This document shows positions 1 to 6,456 of a stretch of 9,278 nt of DNA, piece by piece. This stretch comes from Acidimicrobiia bacterium. GTDB lineage: Bacteria > Actinomycetota > Acidimicrobiia > Spongiisociales > ZC4RG35. Numbering within the stretch: position 1 is the stretch's first letter; each line of letters begins with the position of its first letter. The notes under the pieces are model-generated. The model searched no databases and was not told the origin of the DNA. It was given only the letters and a program-made list of their open reading frames with translations. The DNA lies in the NCBI GenBank assembly GCA_009377735.1, contig WHTL01000150.1, positions 1 through 9,278 of the forward strand, in the 5' to 3' direction. The translations under genes were made by a program, and so were the position numbers.

Positions 1-388
1 CCCCTGCCCTTTCCACGGCGTCCTGGACATCGTGGACGGCGAGGATGGCGTTGCCCACCGGGATCCCCTCATCGAGGGCGACACGTTGGATGCCCTCGGA
101 GGCTCCAAACGCAACGATCTGATAGTGATCGGTGTCCCCCTCGATGACCACACCGATCGCAATTACCGCATCACAACCCTTCTTTGCGAGCCGTTGGGCG
201 GCTACGGGCAGCTCCAGGGAACCGGGCACCCAGAGGACGGTTACCTCTCCCACCCCGAGCGACTCCAGTCGGACCAGTGCCCCGTCGACCAGCTTCGATG
301 TGATGTTGTGGTTCCATTCTGCGGCGGCCACGCCGATGTGCAGCTCACCCGCACCCGCGGGTCCCCCCTCGATGATCCTCGTTCTCAT
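1..388 (-). CDS. ribH: 6,7-dimethyl-8-ribityllumazine synthase (RibH), 3' end cut by window edge
   Basis: RibH condenses 5-amino-6-ribitylamino-uracil with 3,4-dihydroxy-2-butanone 4-phosphate to give lumazine, the penultimate step of riboflavin synthesis; family members form cytosolic 60-mers or pentamers. The 129 visible residues begin MRTRIIEGG and show the substrate-stacking AAEWN (residues 22-26), the GSLELP loop (56-61, usual GAFELP), and IGVVIEGDTDHY (78-89), which holds the expected catalytic His88. The segment VALDEGIPVGNAILAV...AVERAG follows the family pattern to the edge; about 25 C-terminal residues are missing. The start ATG (386-388) overlaps the ribBA stop as ATGA, and no Shine-Dalgarno is visible upstream, so translation is probably coupled to ribBA. 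Last gene of the visible riboflavin run. Confidence 0.95.
   Translation of the reverse strand, partial: MRTRIIEGGPAGAGELHIGVAAAEWNHNITSKLVDGALVRLESLGVGEVTVLWVPGSLELPVAAQRLAKKGCDAVIAIGVVIEGDTDHYQIVAFGASEGIQRVALDEGIPVGNAILAVHDVQDAVERAG
385..388 (-). promoter_or_regulatory. ATGA stop/start overlap, ribBA to ribH
   Basis: The ribBA stop TGA and the ribH start ATG share two bases. No Shine-Dalgarno is visible in front of ribH, so re-initiation by ribosomes finishing ribBA is the likely way it is translated, which would tie RibH output to RibBA. Confidence 0.8.
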
Positions 389-1596
389 TCGTCGTCCGGG
401 CCGAACACGTGACCCATCCGGTCTCTCTTGGTGGTGAGGTAGCGCTCGTTCTCGGCGGTGGTGTCCCCCAGGAGGGGGATCCGCTCCACGATCTGAAGGC
501 CATAACCCTCGATCCCGGCCCTCTTGGTGGGATTGTTGGTGAGAAGACGCATCGTGCGAACACCGAGGTCGTAGAGGATCTGGGCACCCACACCGTAGTC
601 ACGAGAGTCGACGGGCAACCCGAGATGTTTGTTGGCCTCGACCGTGTCGAGGCCGTCGTCTTGGAGACGGTAGGCAGCGAGCTTGTGAAGCAGCCCGATG
701 CCGCGGCCCTCATGGCCCCTGATGTAGAGGACGACTCCACGCCCCTCGTCAGCGATCATCCCCAGCGCTGTGTTGAGCTGGGAGCCACAGTCGCAGCGAA
801 CACTTCCAAAGACATCCCCGGTGAGGCACTCTGAGTGCACTCTGACCATGATGTCCTGTCCGTCCCCCACGTCGCCACGGACGAGTGCGATATGCTCCCT
901 CCCGTCGACCAACGACCGGTACCCGACCCCGCGGAATGGGCCGTGACCGGTAGGCAGATCCGCCTCCGAAACACGCTCTACCAGCTTCTCCGAGCGGCGT
1001 CTATGAGCTATGAGATCAGCGATGGATCCGATGAGCAGACCATGCTCCTTGGCGAACCGCTCCAGTTCGGGAAGTCGGGCGACCGTGCCGTCGTCGTTCA
1101 TCACCTCGGCAAGGGCCGCTGCGGGGTACCTACCCGCCAGTCTCGTCAGGTCGAGGGCGGCCTCGGTGTGTCCGGCTCGCTTCAGCACCCCGCCGGGATC
1201 GGCACGCAACGGGTAGACATGACCGGGGCGGGTGAGGTCCGATGGCTTGGTGTCGTCGTTGATCAAAGCGCGGATTGTCGTCAATCTGTCGGCGCCGGAT
1301 ATCCCAGTGGTGACTCCATGACGAGCATCCACCGAAACCGTGAACGCTGTCTTCCTCACCTCTGTGTTCTCCTGCACCATCTGGGGGAGCTGAAGCTCAT
1401 CTAGCCGTTCCCCGGTGAGTGGGGTACAGATGATTCCCGAGGTGTGACGGACCATGAACCCCAGCTGCTCCTCGGTAACGAGCTCAGCCGCCACAAAGAT
1501 GTCACCCTCGTTCTCACGGTCGGCGTCATCCACCACTATCACCATTTCTCCATTGGCGATGGCATCTACCAGCTCTTCGACAGGGGCGAACGTCAT
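385..1596 (-). CDS. ribBA: Bifunctional 3,4-dihydroxy-2-butanone 4-phosphate synthase / GTP cyclohydrolase II (RibBA)
   Basis: This 403-residue fusion supplies both branches of riboflavin synthesis: RibB turns ribulose 5-phosphate into dihydroxybutanone phosphate plus formate, and RibA opens GTP to the diaminopyrimidine. Residues 1 to about 205 are the RibB part, with the acidic metal loop DDADRENEGD (23-32), RHTSG (50-54), HGVTTGISGADR (93-104) and RAGHTEAALD (140-149). Residues about 210-403 are the RibA part, with zinc ligands Cys257, Cys268 and Cys270 in SECLTGDVFGSVRCDCG, then RGHEGRGIGL (293-302) and a LTNNPTKRAGIEGYG loop near the end. Both halves look intact. The ATG overlaps the ribE stop as ATGA, with a GGGAG Shine-Dalgarno-like stretch a few bases upstream. 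Its substrate ribulose 5-phosphate is also the substrate of rpe further up the same run. Confidence 0.97.
   Translation of the reverse strand: MTFAPVEELVDAIANGEMVIVVDDADRENEGDIFVAAELVTEEQLGFMVRHTSGIICTPLTGERLDELQLPQMVQENTEVRKTAFTVSVDARHGVTTGISGADRLTTIRALINDDTKPSDLTRPGHVYPLRADPGGVLKRAGHTEAALDLTRLAGRYPAAALAEVMNDDGTVARLPELERFAKEHGLLIGSIADLIAHRRRSEKLVERVSEADLPTGHGPFRGVGYRSLVDGREHIALVRGDVGDGQDIMVRVHSECLTGDVFGSVRCDCGSQLNTALGMIADEGRGVVLYIRGHEGRGIGLLHKLAAYRLQDDGLDTVEANKHLGLPVDSRDYGVGAQILYDLGVRTMRLLTNNPTKRAGIEGYGLQIVERIPLLGDTTAENERYLTTKRDRMGHVFGPDDE
1593..1596 (-). promoter_or_regulatory. ATGA stop/start overlap, ribE to ribBA
   Basis: The ribE stop and the ribBA start share two bases. Here a GGGAG stretch lies four bases before the ATG, so ribBA may combine coupling with independent initiation. 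Confidence 0.8.
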
Positions 1597-2186
1597 CGTG
1601 CTCCCACCAACCTTTCCACATACTTTGCCACGACATCCATCTCCAGGTTCACATTGTCACCCACCGATTTCTTACCTAGACCCGTCACCTCGAGGGTGTG
1701 TGGTATCAGGGCGACCTCGAATCCCGAATCGGTGACGATGGCAACGGTGAGGCTGGCGCCATCCACACACACCGACCCCTTATCGATGAGATAGCGGCGG
1801 AGGTCCGACGGAACTTCCACAACTACCCGACGGGAGCCATCGCCTTCCTCGGTGACATCGATGACGGTCCCGACACCGTCGATATGCCCGGAGACGATGT
1901 GACCGTCCAGCCTGTCCCCTACCCGGGTGGATCGTTCCAGATTCACATTGTCGCCTTTTTCCAGCGCTCCAAGTGTCGTCCGAGAAAGTGTTTCCGCCAC
2001 AACCTCAAAGTCGGCACGGGTGTCGTCGACCTCGACCACGGTGAGACAGGTGCCGTCCACGGCCACCGAATCCCCAATCGAGAGAGCGTCACTCAGATCA
2101 CCCAGGTCGATCGTTAGACGACGACCCCTATCGGTGGTGACGACATCGTCTAGAGGTCCCACTGCTTCGATGATTCCGGTGAACAT
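1593..2186 (-). CDS. ribE: Riboflavin synthase, alpha subunit (RibE/RibC type)
   Basis: A 197-residue riboflavin synthase, which dismutates two lumazine molecules into riboflavin and the pyrimidine that RibH reuses. The ATG at 2184-2186 is chosen because it gives the invariant N-terminus MFTGIIE; an in-frame ATG 30 bp further up would add ten unrelated residues and run into ribD. The protein is an internal duplication of two lumazine-binding barrels: the first has VAVDGTCLTV (41-50) and SGHIDGVGTV (99-108), the second SVCVDGASLTV (138-148) and IPHTLEVTGL (161-170), ending VNLEMDVVAKYVERL. Length and motifs are ordinary. The gap to the ribD stop is 7 bp and the stop overlaps ribBA as ATGA. No strong Shine-Dalgarno is visible, so it probably depends on ribosomes leaving ribD. 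Naming varies (ribE, ribC or ribB in different genera). Confidence 0.96.
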   Translation of the reverse strand: MFTGIIEAVGPLDDVVTTDRGRRLTIDLGDLSDALSIGDSVAVDGTCLTVVEVDDTRADFEVVAETLSRTTLGALEKGDNVNLERSTRVGDRLDGHIVSGHIDGVGTVIDVTEEGDGSRRVVVEVPSDLRRYLIDKGSVCVDGASLTVAIVTDSGFEVALIPHTLEVTGLGKKSVGDNVNLEMDVVAKYVERLVGAR

Positions 2187-2193
2187 AAGGCTG

Positions 2194-3252
2194 TCAACTC
2201 GCTTGTGGTGTGGCAATGACCTTGATATCGGCCCCCACCATTGTCACAGACTCGATGGCGAGGGGCGTCATCGCGGTCAATGTGGGAAACGCACCACCGA
2301 ACATCCCCATTCCAACACCACCTCCTAGGGCCGGGGCGAAATAGCAAACAATCCGATTGATCAAACCCTCATGGAGAAGAGCTGAGGAGAGGGTGGGGCC
2401 ACCCTCGACCATGATGGAGAGATGCCCACGGTCGGCCAGCGCTGTCATCATCTCAATCACATTCGGTCGTCCGTCGGGTGATGGTGACACCACCAAGGTG
2501 TCGTGGGGCTCCTGGGTCTCAGTCGAGACGACGAGGTGGGGTCGGGACCAGACTCGAGCGTCACTCGGGAGGGGTCGTGCCCCCCCAACCACCACCGGCA
2601 GCGGTTGGTGGTGGTCGTCGTCGGGCGTCACCGCCGTCAGACGGGGATCGTCGGCGATGAGTGTCCCGGCACCAACCATGATCACGTCGTTGGCCGCGCG
2701 GAGACGATGAGAATCCCGGCGGGCGTCCTCCCCAGTGATCCATTGGGATGTCCCGTCGGCGGCCGCTACCTGCCCATCCAAGGTGGACGCCGTCTTGAGA
2801 GTAACCAGGGGCCGCCCCGTGCGACGATGGTGAAAGTAGGCGGGGTCGACTTCTTCGTAGTCGAAGCCGTCGACCCCGTCGATAACCGAAATCCCACCTT
2901 GGCGAAGTCGCTCCATTCCCCGCCCAGAGACCTTGGTGTCCGGATCGATCCCACCGATCACCACTCTTTTGATCCCGGCATCGATAATGGCGTCGACACA
3001 GGGCGGGGTGCGTCCTTGGTGGGCGCAGGGCTCCATTGTCACCACCATGGTGGCGTCGGTCGTGGCACCCTCCACCGTCTTGAGTGCTTCGATCTCGGCG
3101 TGAGGCATACCGGGCTTCTGATGGGCGCCCTCCCCGATCACGGCTCCGCTATCGGTGATGAGAACTGCCCCCACCGCAGGGTTCGGATGGGGGTGGTGTT
3201 GCCTCGCTAGAGACGCCGCCCTTCGCATCACATTCAGAAGAGGGTGGGTCAT
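2194..3252 (-). CDS. ribD: Bifunctional diaminohydroxyphosphoribosylaminopyrimidine deaminase / 5-amino-6-(5-phosphoribosylamino)uracil reductase (RibD)
   Basis: RibD carries out steps 2 and 3 of the GTP branch: deamination of the pyrimidine made by RibA, then NADPH-dependent reduction of the ribosyl side chain. The 352 residues comprise an N-terminal cytidine-deaminase-like domain (1 to about 145) with the zinc motif HAE (His51, Glu53) and PCAHQGRTPPC (75-85, ligands Cys76 and Cys85). A C-terminal DHFR-like reductase follows (about 146-352) with LKTASTLDGQVA (152-163), SQWITG (169-174), VGAGTLIADDPRLT (193-206) and VEGGPTLSSALL (282-293). The PNPAVGAVL motif (23-31) is present. The ATG at 3250-3252 overlaps the stop of the GGDEF gene as ATGA, and no Shine-Dalgarno is seen. 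Nothing is missing; the usual Arg-rich strand near VVVGGARP is slightly divergent. Confidence 0.96.
   Translation of the reverse strand: MTHPLLNVMRRAASLARQHHPHPNPAVGAVLITDSGAVIGEGAHQKPGMPHAEIEALKTVEGATTDATMVVTMEPCAHQGRTPPCVDAIIDAGIKRVVIGGIDPDTKVSGRGMERLRQGGISVIDGVDGFDYEEVDPAYFHHRRTGRPLVTLKTASTLDGQVAAADGTSQWITGEDARRDSHRLRAANDVIMVGAGTLIADDPRLTAVTPDDDHHQPLPVVVGGARPLPSDARVWSRPHLVVSTETQEPHDTLVVSPSPDGRPNVIEMMTALADRGHLSIMVEGGPTLSSALLHEGLINRIVCYFAPALGGGVGMGMFGGAFPTLTAMTPLAIESVTMVGADIKVIATPQAS
3249..3252 (-). promoter_or_regulatory. ATGA stop/start overlap, GGDEF gene to ribD
   Basis: The stop of the pseudo-receiver/GGDEF gene and the ATG of ribD share two bases, with no Shine-Dalgarno before ribD. 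Translation of ribD therefore probably depends on that of the signalling gene, which shows that the latter is an integrated member of the operon and not a stray insertion. Confidence 0.8.
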
Positions 3253-4142
3253 CGACGGCGCCGATCAACCGCGTAAGCCGACCCTGACTCACGCTTGGCT
3301 ATCCGTTTCATCTCGGCGGCGATCTGGGCGGTCTCCCACCTCGACTTGAGTGGTCGGACGGCGGTGGTGGCAACACCCATCGACAGCCCCACCAGCGGTA
3401 CAAAACGCATACCTCCGAGCCGATCCTCGAGTTCCACACCGCCTGCGTCGACGGCAGAGGCGTCATAGAACTCGTTTATCCCTTCATCGAACCGCTTTGC
3501 GACCGCGGCGGCATACTCCTCGGCGATGCCCGAAGGCAGGATCACCGCGAAGTCGTCACCGCCGATATGACCCATAAACAGCCCGTCGTATGGTTGAGCG
3601 GCGACCCGCAGACATCGGGCACAGAACTGGATGACGGCGTCACCACGGAGGAAGCCATAGCGGTCGTTGTAGGACTTGAAACCATCGAGGTCGCAATGAA
3701 TGAGGGCAAATGCCTCACCGGCCAAGATCCTCCGATCTAGCTCGGCTGCAATACGGAAATTTCCCGGCATACCCGTGAGTGGGGATCGTTCCAGACCGGC
3801 ACGGCTCCGACGAAGCACCGCCCGCACTCGCGAGGAAGCCTCCCTGTCTTCGAAGGGTTCTACCAGATAATCGTCGACACCGGCGTCGAGCAGATCGAAG
3901 CCGCTGTCGACACTGTCGGCATCGAGACGATAGATGATGGGGACGTCGCCAAAACGGTTGTCGCGGCGCAGGTCGTCGAGCAGATCGAAGTCCACTTTGC
4001 CACCCAGAACCAGAAGATCCGGGTTGTGTTCGGCGGCATTATCGACCCATTCGTCCCCGCCCACGTTGATGGTCCGGATGTCGCTTACCAACAGAGCGGA
4101 CGGATTGATGGCGTCGTCGACGATCACGACGGTCTGAGTCAT
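3249..4142 (-). CDS. Pseudo-receiver plus GGDEF-type (GGDDF) diguanylate cyclase domain protein
   Basis: A 297-residue two-domain protein. Residues 3 to about 113 fit the response-regulator receiver fold: VVIVDD at the start, PDLLVLGG (41-48), DVPIIYRL (66-73), AGVDDYLVEPF (87-97) and a basic linker VRAVLRRS. The phosphoacceptor Asp is Gly47, the switch Thr/Ser is Leu73 and the conserved Lys is Glu95; only the acidic pair D9/D10 remains. Residues about 120-297 form a GGDEF domain: SPLTGMPGN (120-128), DLDGFKSYNDRYGF..GD (151-168) and GHIGGDDF (191-198), closing with AEMKRIAKRESGSAYAVDRRRR. Asn159 and Asp168, the guanine contacts in PleD-like enzymes, are kept; no RxxD I-site lies five residues before the signature. 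Probable role: c-di-GMP synthesis, or a GTP/c-di-GMP sensing protein. The start MTQTVVIVDD is 10 bp after rpe; a longer upstream reading would overlap rpe. No Shine-Dalgarno is visible. Confidence 0.88.
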   Translation of the reverse strand: MTQTVVIVDDAINPSALLVSDIRTINVGGDEWVDNAAEHNPDLLVLGGKVDFDLLDDLRRDNRFGDVPIIYRLDADSVDSGFDLLDAGVDDYLVEPFEDREASSRVRAVLRRSRAGLERSPLTGMPGNFRIAAELDRRILAGEAFALIHCDLDGFKSYNDRYGFLRGDAVIQFCARCLRVAAQPYDGLFMGHIGGDDFAVILPSGIAEEYAAAVAKRFDEGINEFYDASAVDAGGVELEDRLGGMRFVPLVGLSMGVATTAVRPLKSRWETAQIAAEMKRIAKRESGSAYAVDRRRR

Positions 4143-4152
4143 GGACAGGTCA

Positions 4153-4812
4153 CTAGGTCTCACCCCGGAGTCGACGGATAGCCTCGACCGAATCATCCTG
4201 CCCGAATACTGCCGACCCGGCCACAAGGACGTTCGCTCCGGCAGCAACGCACCTGGACGCGGTATCTGGGTCTACCCCGCCATCGATCTGGAGATCGGTA
4301 TCCAGTTGATGATCTTCGATCCAAGAACGCGCTTGTTCCACCTTTGGCAGAACGTCGTCGATGAACTCCTGTCCTCCGAACCCGGGCTCAACCGACATCA
4401 CCAGGATCATGGAGCATCCCTCGACAAACGGCTCTATTGCCGCAAAAGGTGTCGACGGGTTGATGGCGACCGCAAAGCCGAGGCCCAACTCAGCGGACCT
4501 CTCCATGGCCTTGGTGGGGTCGGGAAGCACCTCGATATGAACACTGACCGAGTCGGCACCGGCTTGACGGAAGTCTTCTAGGTAATCGACGGGGTTGGTG
4601 GTCATCAGATGACAGTCAAGCGGTAATCGGGTGACGGTACGAACTGCAGTGACCACCGGCATTCCGAAGCTGATGTTGGGAACGAAATGCCCATCCATGA
4701 CATCGAGGTGGAGCATCTCGACGTGATCCTCGATGCGGGCCACCTCCTCGCCGAGGTTGGCGAAGTCGGCAGCGAGCAACGACGGAGCAATCTTGACGGC
4801 CGAGGGGATCAT
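4153..4812 (-). CDS. rpe: Ribulose-phosphate 3-epimerase
   Basis: Rpe interconverts ribulose 5-phosphate and xylulose 5-phosphate in the pentose phosphate pathway (cytosol, metal-dependent TIM barrel). The 219 residues match the family length. Visible motifs are KIAPSLLAADF (7-17), LHLDVMDGHFVPN (34-46) with metal ligands His35 and Asp37, DCHLM (66-70) with His68, MSVEPGFGGQ (139-148) and the phosphate-site LQIDGGVD (174-181) with Asp177. The ATG at 4810-4812 is chosen because it puts IAPSLLAADF at the normal distance from the N-terminus; the frame stays open further upstream, but that stretch lies inside fmt and has no Rpe character. It is 13 bp after fmt; an AGGA-like stretch overlapping the fmt stop is the only Shine-Dalgarno candidate. 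The rsmB/sun gene often found between fmt and rpe in actinobacteria is absent here. Confidence 0.96.
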   Translation of the reverse strand: MIPSAVKIAPSLLAADFANLGEEVARIEDHVEMLHLDVMDGHFVPNISFGMPVVTAVRTVTRLPLDCHLMTTNPVDYLEDFRQAGADSVSVHIEVLPDPTKAMERSAELGLGFAVAINPSTPFAAIEPFVEGCSMILVMSVEPGFGGQEFIDDVLPKVEQARSWIEDHQLDTDLQIDGGVDPDTASRCVAAGANVLVAGSAVFGQDDSVEAIRRLRGET

Positions 4813-4825
4813 CGAGGTACAGATC

Positions 4826-5734
4826 CTAACGGGATAGACGTGGCCTGCCCCTGAGGAAATCTGCGGCGCCCATGACCCTCTTACCCGGAGGCTGGACTTC
4901 CAGCACCTCCACGCTGCCATCGCCCGTTCCGAGAAGAAGCCGACTATCCGCCTCCACCAGCTGGCCGGATTCCGGTCCGGGGTGCTCTGAGACCACAGCT
5001 GAGAGGATCTTGTGCAGCCCGGACGAGAAATCCAACTGGGCACCGGGACTGGGTGCGAGGGCCCTTACTCGGGCAACAATACGATCCGCCGATTCGTTGG
5101 TGTCGATGATCCTGTCTTCGGGCGTGAGTTTTGGTGCGGTGGTTGCCTGTTCGTCGTCCTGTGGTCTTGGTTGGAGGGAGCCATCGAGAGTCCCGGCCCA
5201 ATTCGCCACCAGCAGGCCAGCCCCGAGCTCCGCCAACGTCGCTGTGAGCGTTCCCCGGTCGTCTTCGGGCGAGATCGTCACCTCTTCAGAAGCGAACACC
5301 GGACCCGTGTCCAAACCCTCCTCGAGATGCATCAGGGAGACACCTGTCTTCTCGTCGCCTGCCAGGAGGGCATGTGCCACCGGTGCTGCCCCCCGCCAAC
5401 GTGGGAGTAGGGAGAAGTGGACGTTGAGCCATCCCACCCGTGGCACCTCGAGAGCTGCTGGGGAGATGATCTGGCCATACGCCACTACCACAGCAGCATC
5501 CACAGGTGCCATCGCACGAATTGTGGCGGTGAGGGCATTCCGACCGGAGGGCTGGGCCACCGGTATCCCCATATCAATCGCCTTCTCCTTGACCGGCGGC
5601 GCCAGCGGTCGTCGTGACCTACCTCTGGGTTTGTCTGGCTGGGTTATCACCAGGCGGATATCGGAGATCGAGGCAAGAGCACCCAAGGTCGGGAGGGCAG
5701 CTTCGGGTGTTCCCAGGAAAACTGCTCCGGTCAC
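4826..5734 (-). CDS. fmt: Methionyl-tRNA formyltransferase
   Basis: Fmt formylates initiator Met-tRNA with 10-formyl-tetrahydrofolate. The 302 residues show the N-terminal formyltransferase domain with FLGTPEAALPTL (6-17), VVAYGQI (83-89), the catalytic set Asn104, His106 and Asp142 in NVHFSLLPRWRGAAP and EEGLDTG, then the C-terminal tRNA-binding domain from about residue 200 (KLTPEDRII) ending LRGRPRLS. These residues correspond to Asn106, His108 and Asp144 of the E. coli enzyme. The start is GTG (5732-5734): an in-frame TGA seven codons upstream rules out a longer protein and the GTPE motif rules out a much shorter one. No correctly spaced Shine-Dalgarno is seen; a palindrome occupies that place (see 5740-5757). 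It lies 52 bp after def and 13 bp before rpe, as expected for an actinobacterial def-fmt-rpe run. Confidence 0.97.
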   Translation of the reverse strand: MTGAVFLGTPEAALPTLGALASISDIRLVITQPDKPRGRSRRPLAPPVKEKAIDMGIPVAQPSGRNALTATIRAMAPVDAAVVVAYGQIISPAALEVPRVGWLNVHFSLLPRWRGAAPVAHALLAGDEKTGVSLMHLEEGLDTGPVFASEEVTISPEDDRGTLTATLAELGAGLLVANWAGTLDGSLQPRPQDDEQATTAPKLTPEDRIIDTNESADRIVARVRALAPSPGAQLDFSSGLHKILSAVVSEHPGPESGQLVEADSRLLLGTGDGSVEVLEVQPPGKRVMGAADFLRGRPRLSR

Positions 5735-5739
5735 GGCCC

Positions 5740-5757
5740 CGTGATACCGGTGTCACG
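5740..5757. promoter_or_regulatory. 18-bp near-perfect palindrome against the fmt start codon
   Basis: The sequence CGTGATACCGGTGTCACG reads almost the same on both strands: only one base pair (positions 6/13 of the motif) breaks the symmetry, and the core ACCGGT is a perfect palindrome. It ends five bases before the GTG of fmt, in the place where the ribosome binding site should be, and includes the in-frame stop preceding fmt. It could be an operator for a dimeric repressor or, in RNA, a CGUGA/UCACG hairpin that affects fmt initiation. It resembles a CRP half-site pair (GTGA..TCAC) but with an 8-bp rather than the usual 6-bp spacer. Structure is seen directly; function is inference. Confidence 0.45.
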
Positions 5758-5786
5758 ACCGATGGGTGCAATGGACGGGGTCATCC

Positions 5787-6284
5787 TCACAGTCCCATCG
5801 ACTCGCGATTGATCTCCGCCAACGCCTTCTTCCGCTCCTTCTTCACCATCGCATCGAGGAGGAGTCCTCCGTCAAGATGGCCACATTCGTGTTGCAGGAC
5901 CCGACCTATGAGACCATCGCCTTCATAGGTGACTGCCTCCCCCTCGAGGTTGGTCGCTTCCACCACGGCGTACTCGGGACGGGTGATGGGCCAGAAGTAG
6001 CCAGGGACGGAGAGACAACCCTCCTCCATCTCGAACTCACCCTCGGTATGGACGACACGGGGATTGATCATGACCCTCGCCCCTAGATCATCCTGGGGGT
6101 CGAAAACTGCGATACGCCGACCTACACCCACCTGGTTGGCAGCGAGCCCTACGCCGGGAGCGTCGTACATGGTCTCGATCATATCGGCGACCAGACGACG
6201 GATGGAGTCGTCGATCTCGCCGACTTCCTTGGTCTCGGTGCGCAGCACCGGATCACCGTATACGCGGATGGGAAAGACAGACAC
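5787..6284 (-). CDS. def: Peptide deformylase
   Basis: Def removes the formyl group from the N-terminal Met of new proteins, acting after Fmt in the same cycle. The 165 residues carry the three family motifs: GVGLAANQ (44-51), EGCLSVPG (88-95) with metal ligand Cys90, and QHECGHLDG (131-139) with ligands His132 and His136 and catalytic Glu133. The HECGH spelling in place of HExDH keeps every catalytic residue. The start is GTG (6282-6284), giving MSVFPIRVYGDPVLR as in relatives; an in-frame TAA eight codons upstream excludes a longer form. No Shine-Dalgarno is visible before the GTG. It is the first gene of the def-fmt-rpe-rib run, so the promoter of the operon should lie in the gap 6285-6526. 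Confidence 0.97.
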   Translation of the reverse strand: MSVFPIRVYGDPVLRTETKEVGEIDDSIRRLVADMIETMYDAPGVGLAANQVGVGRRIAVFDPQDDLGARVMINPRVVHTEGEFEMEEGCLSVPGYFWPITRPEYAVVEATNLEGEAVTYEGDGLIGRVLQHECGHLDGGLLLDAMVKKERKKALAEINRESMGL

Positions 6285-6386
6285 GGCGCTATCTGGGATC
6301 AGTTATTTGCGACAAGACCCGTTTCCTGTGTTTGAGACAGATGTGAAGAATAGATGACTGGTCAGGAGCCACCGACACACAGACCG

Positions 6387-6445
6387 GCCCGAACCCAGGG
6401 TTCCCACGCCCGCCCACCGACGTCCCCAGCCCGAAGTTCACCTGC
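6387..6445. repeat. 59-bp direct repeat, copy 1
   Basis: Perfectly identical to copy 2 at 6457-6515 over 59 bases, giving a 70-bp period with an 11-bp non-identical spacer (6446-6456). It contains the 13-bp perfect palindrome GAACCCAGGGTTC (6391-6403). On the minus strand it has five GGG tracts with loops of 1, 3, 6 and 3 bases between 6415 and 6388, which meets the usual G-quadruplex pattern. It lies in the presumed 3' untranslated region of the dehydrogenase gene or leader side of def. Identity without drift indicates recent duplication or selection. Confidence 0.9.
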
Positions 6446-6456
6446 ACCACGCGACA

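Noticed and set aside
2588..2615. Nine-base inverted repeat ACCACCACC/GGTGGTGGT inside ribD
   Set aside because: It lies in coding sequence for a His-rich and Val-rich stretch (DHH..PVVVGG), so it is explained by codon choice; nothing suggests a regulatory hairpin.
4143..4247. A longer N-terminus for the GGDEF protein starting at 4247
   Set aside because: The extra 35 residues overlap rpe coding sequence and lack receiver character, while MTQTVVIVDD gives the normal first beta strand.
4872..5744. Long plus-strand open frame of 290 codons opposite fmt
   Set aside because: It mirrors the codons of fmt, whose catalytic residues and family length are clear; its own translation is Ser/Arg/Pro-rich without any recognisable motif.
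5876..5910. Deformylase motif HECGH instead of HExDH as a possible inactive enzyme
   Set aside because: The Cys90, His132, Glu133 and His136 needed for metal binding and catalysis are all kept; the variable position tolerates change in actinobacterial relatives.
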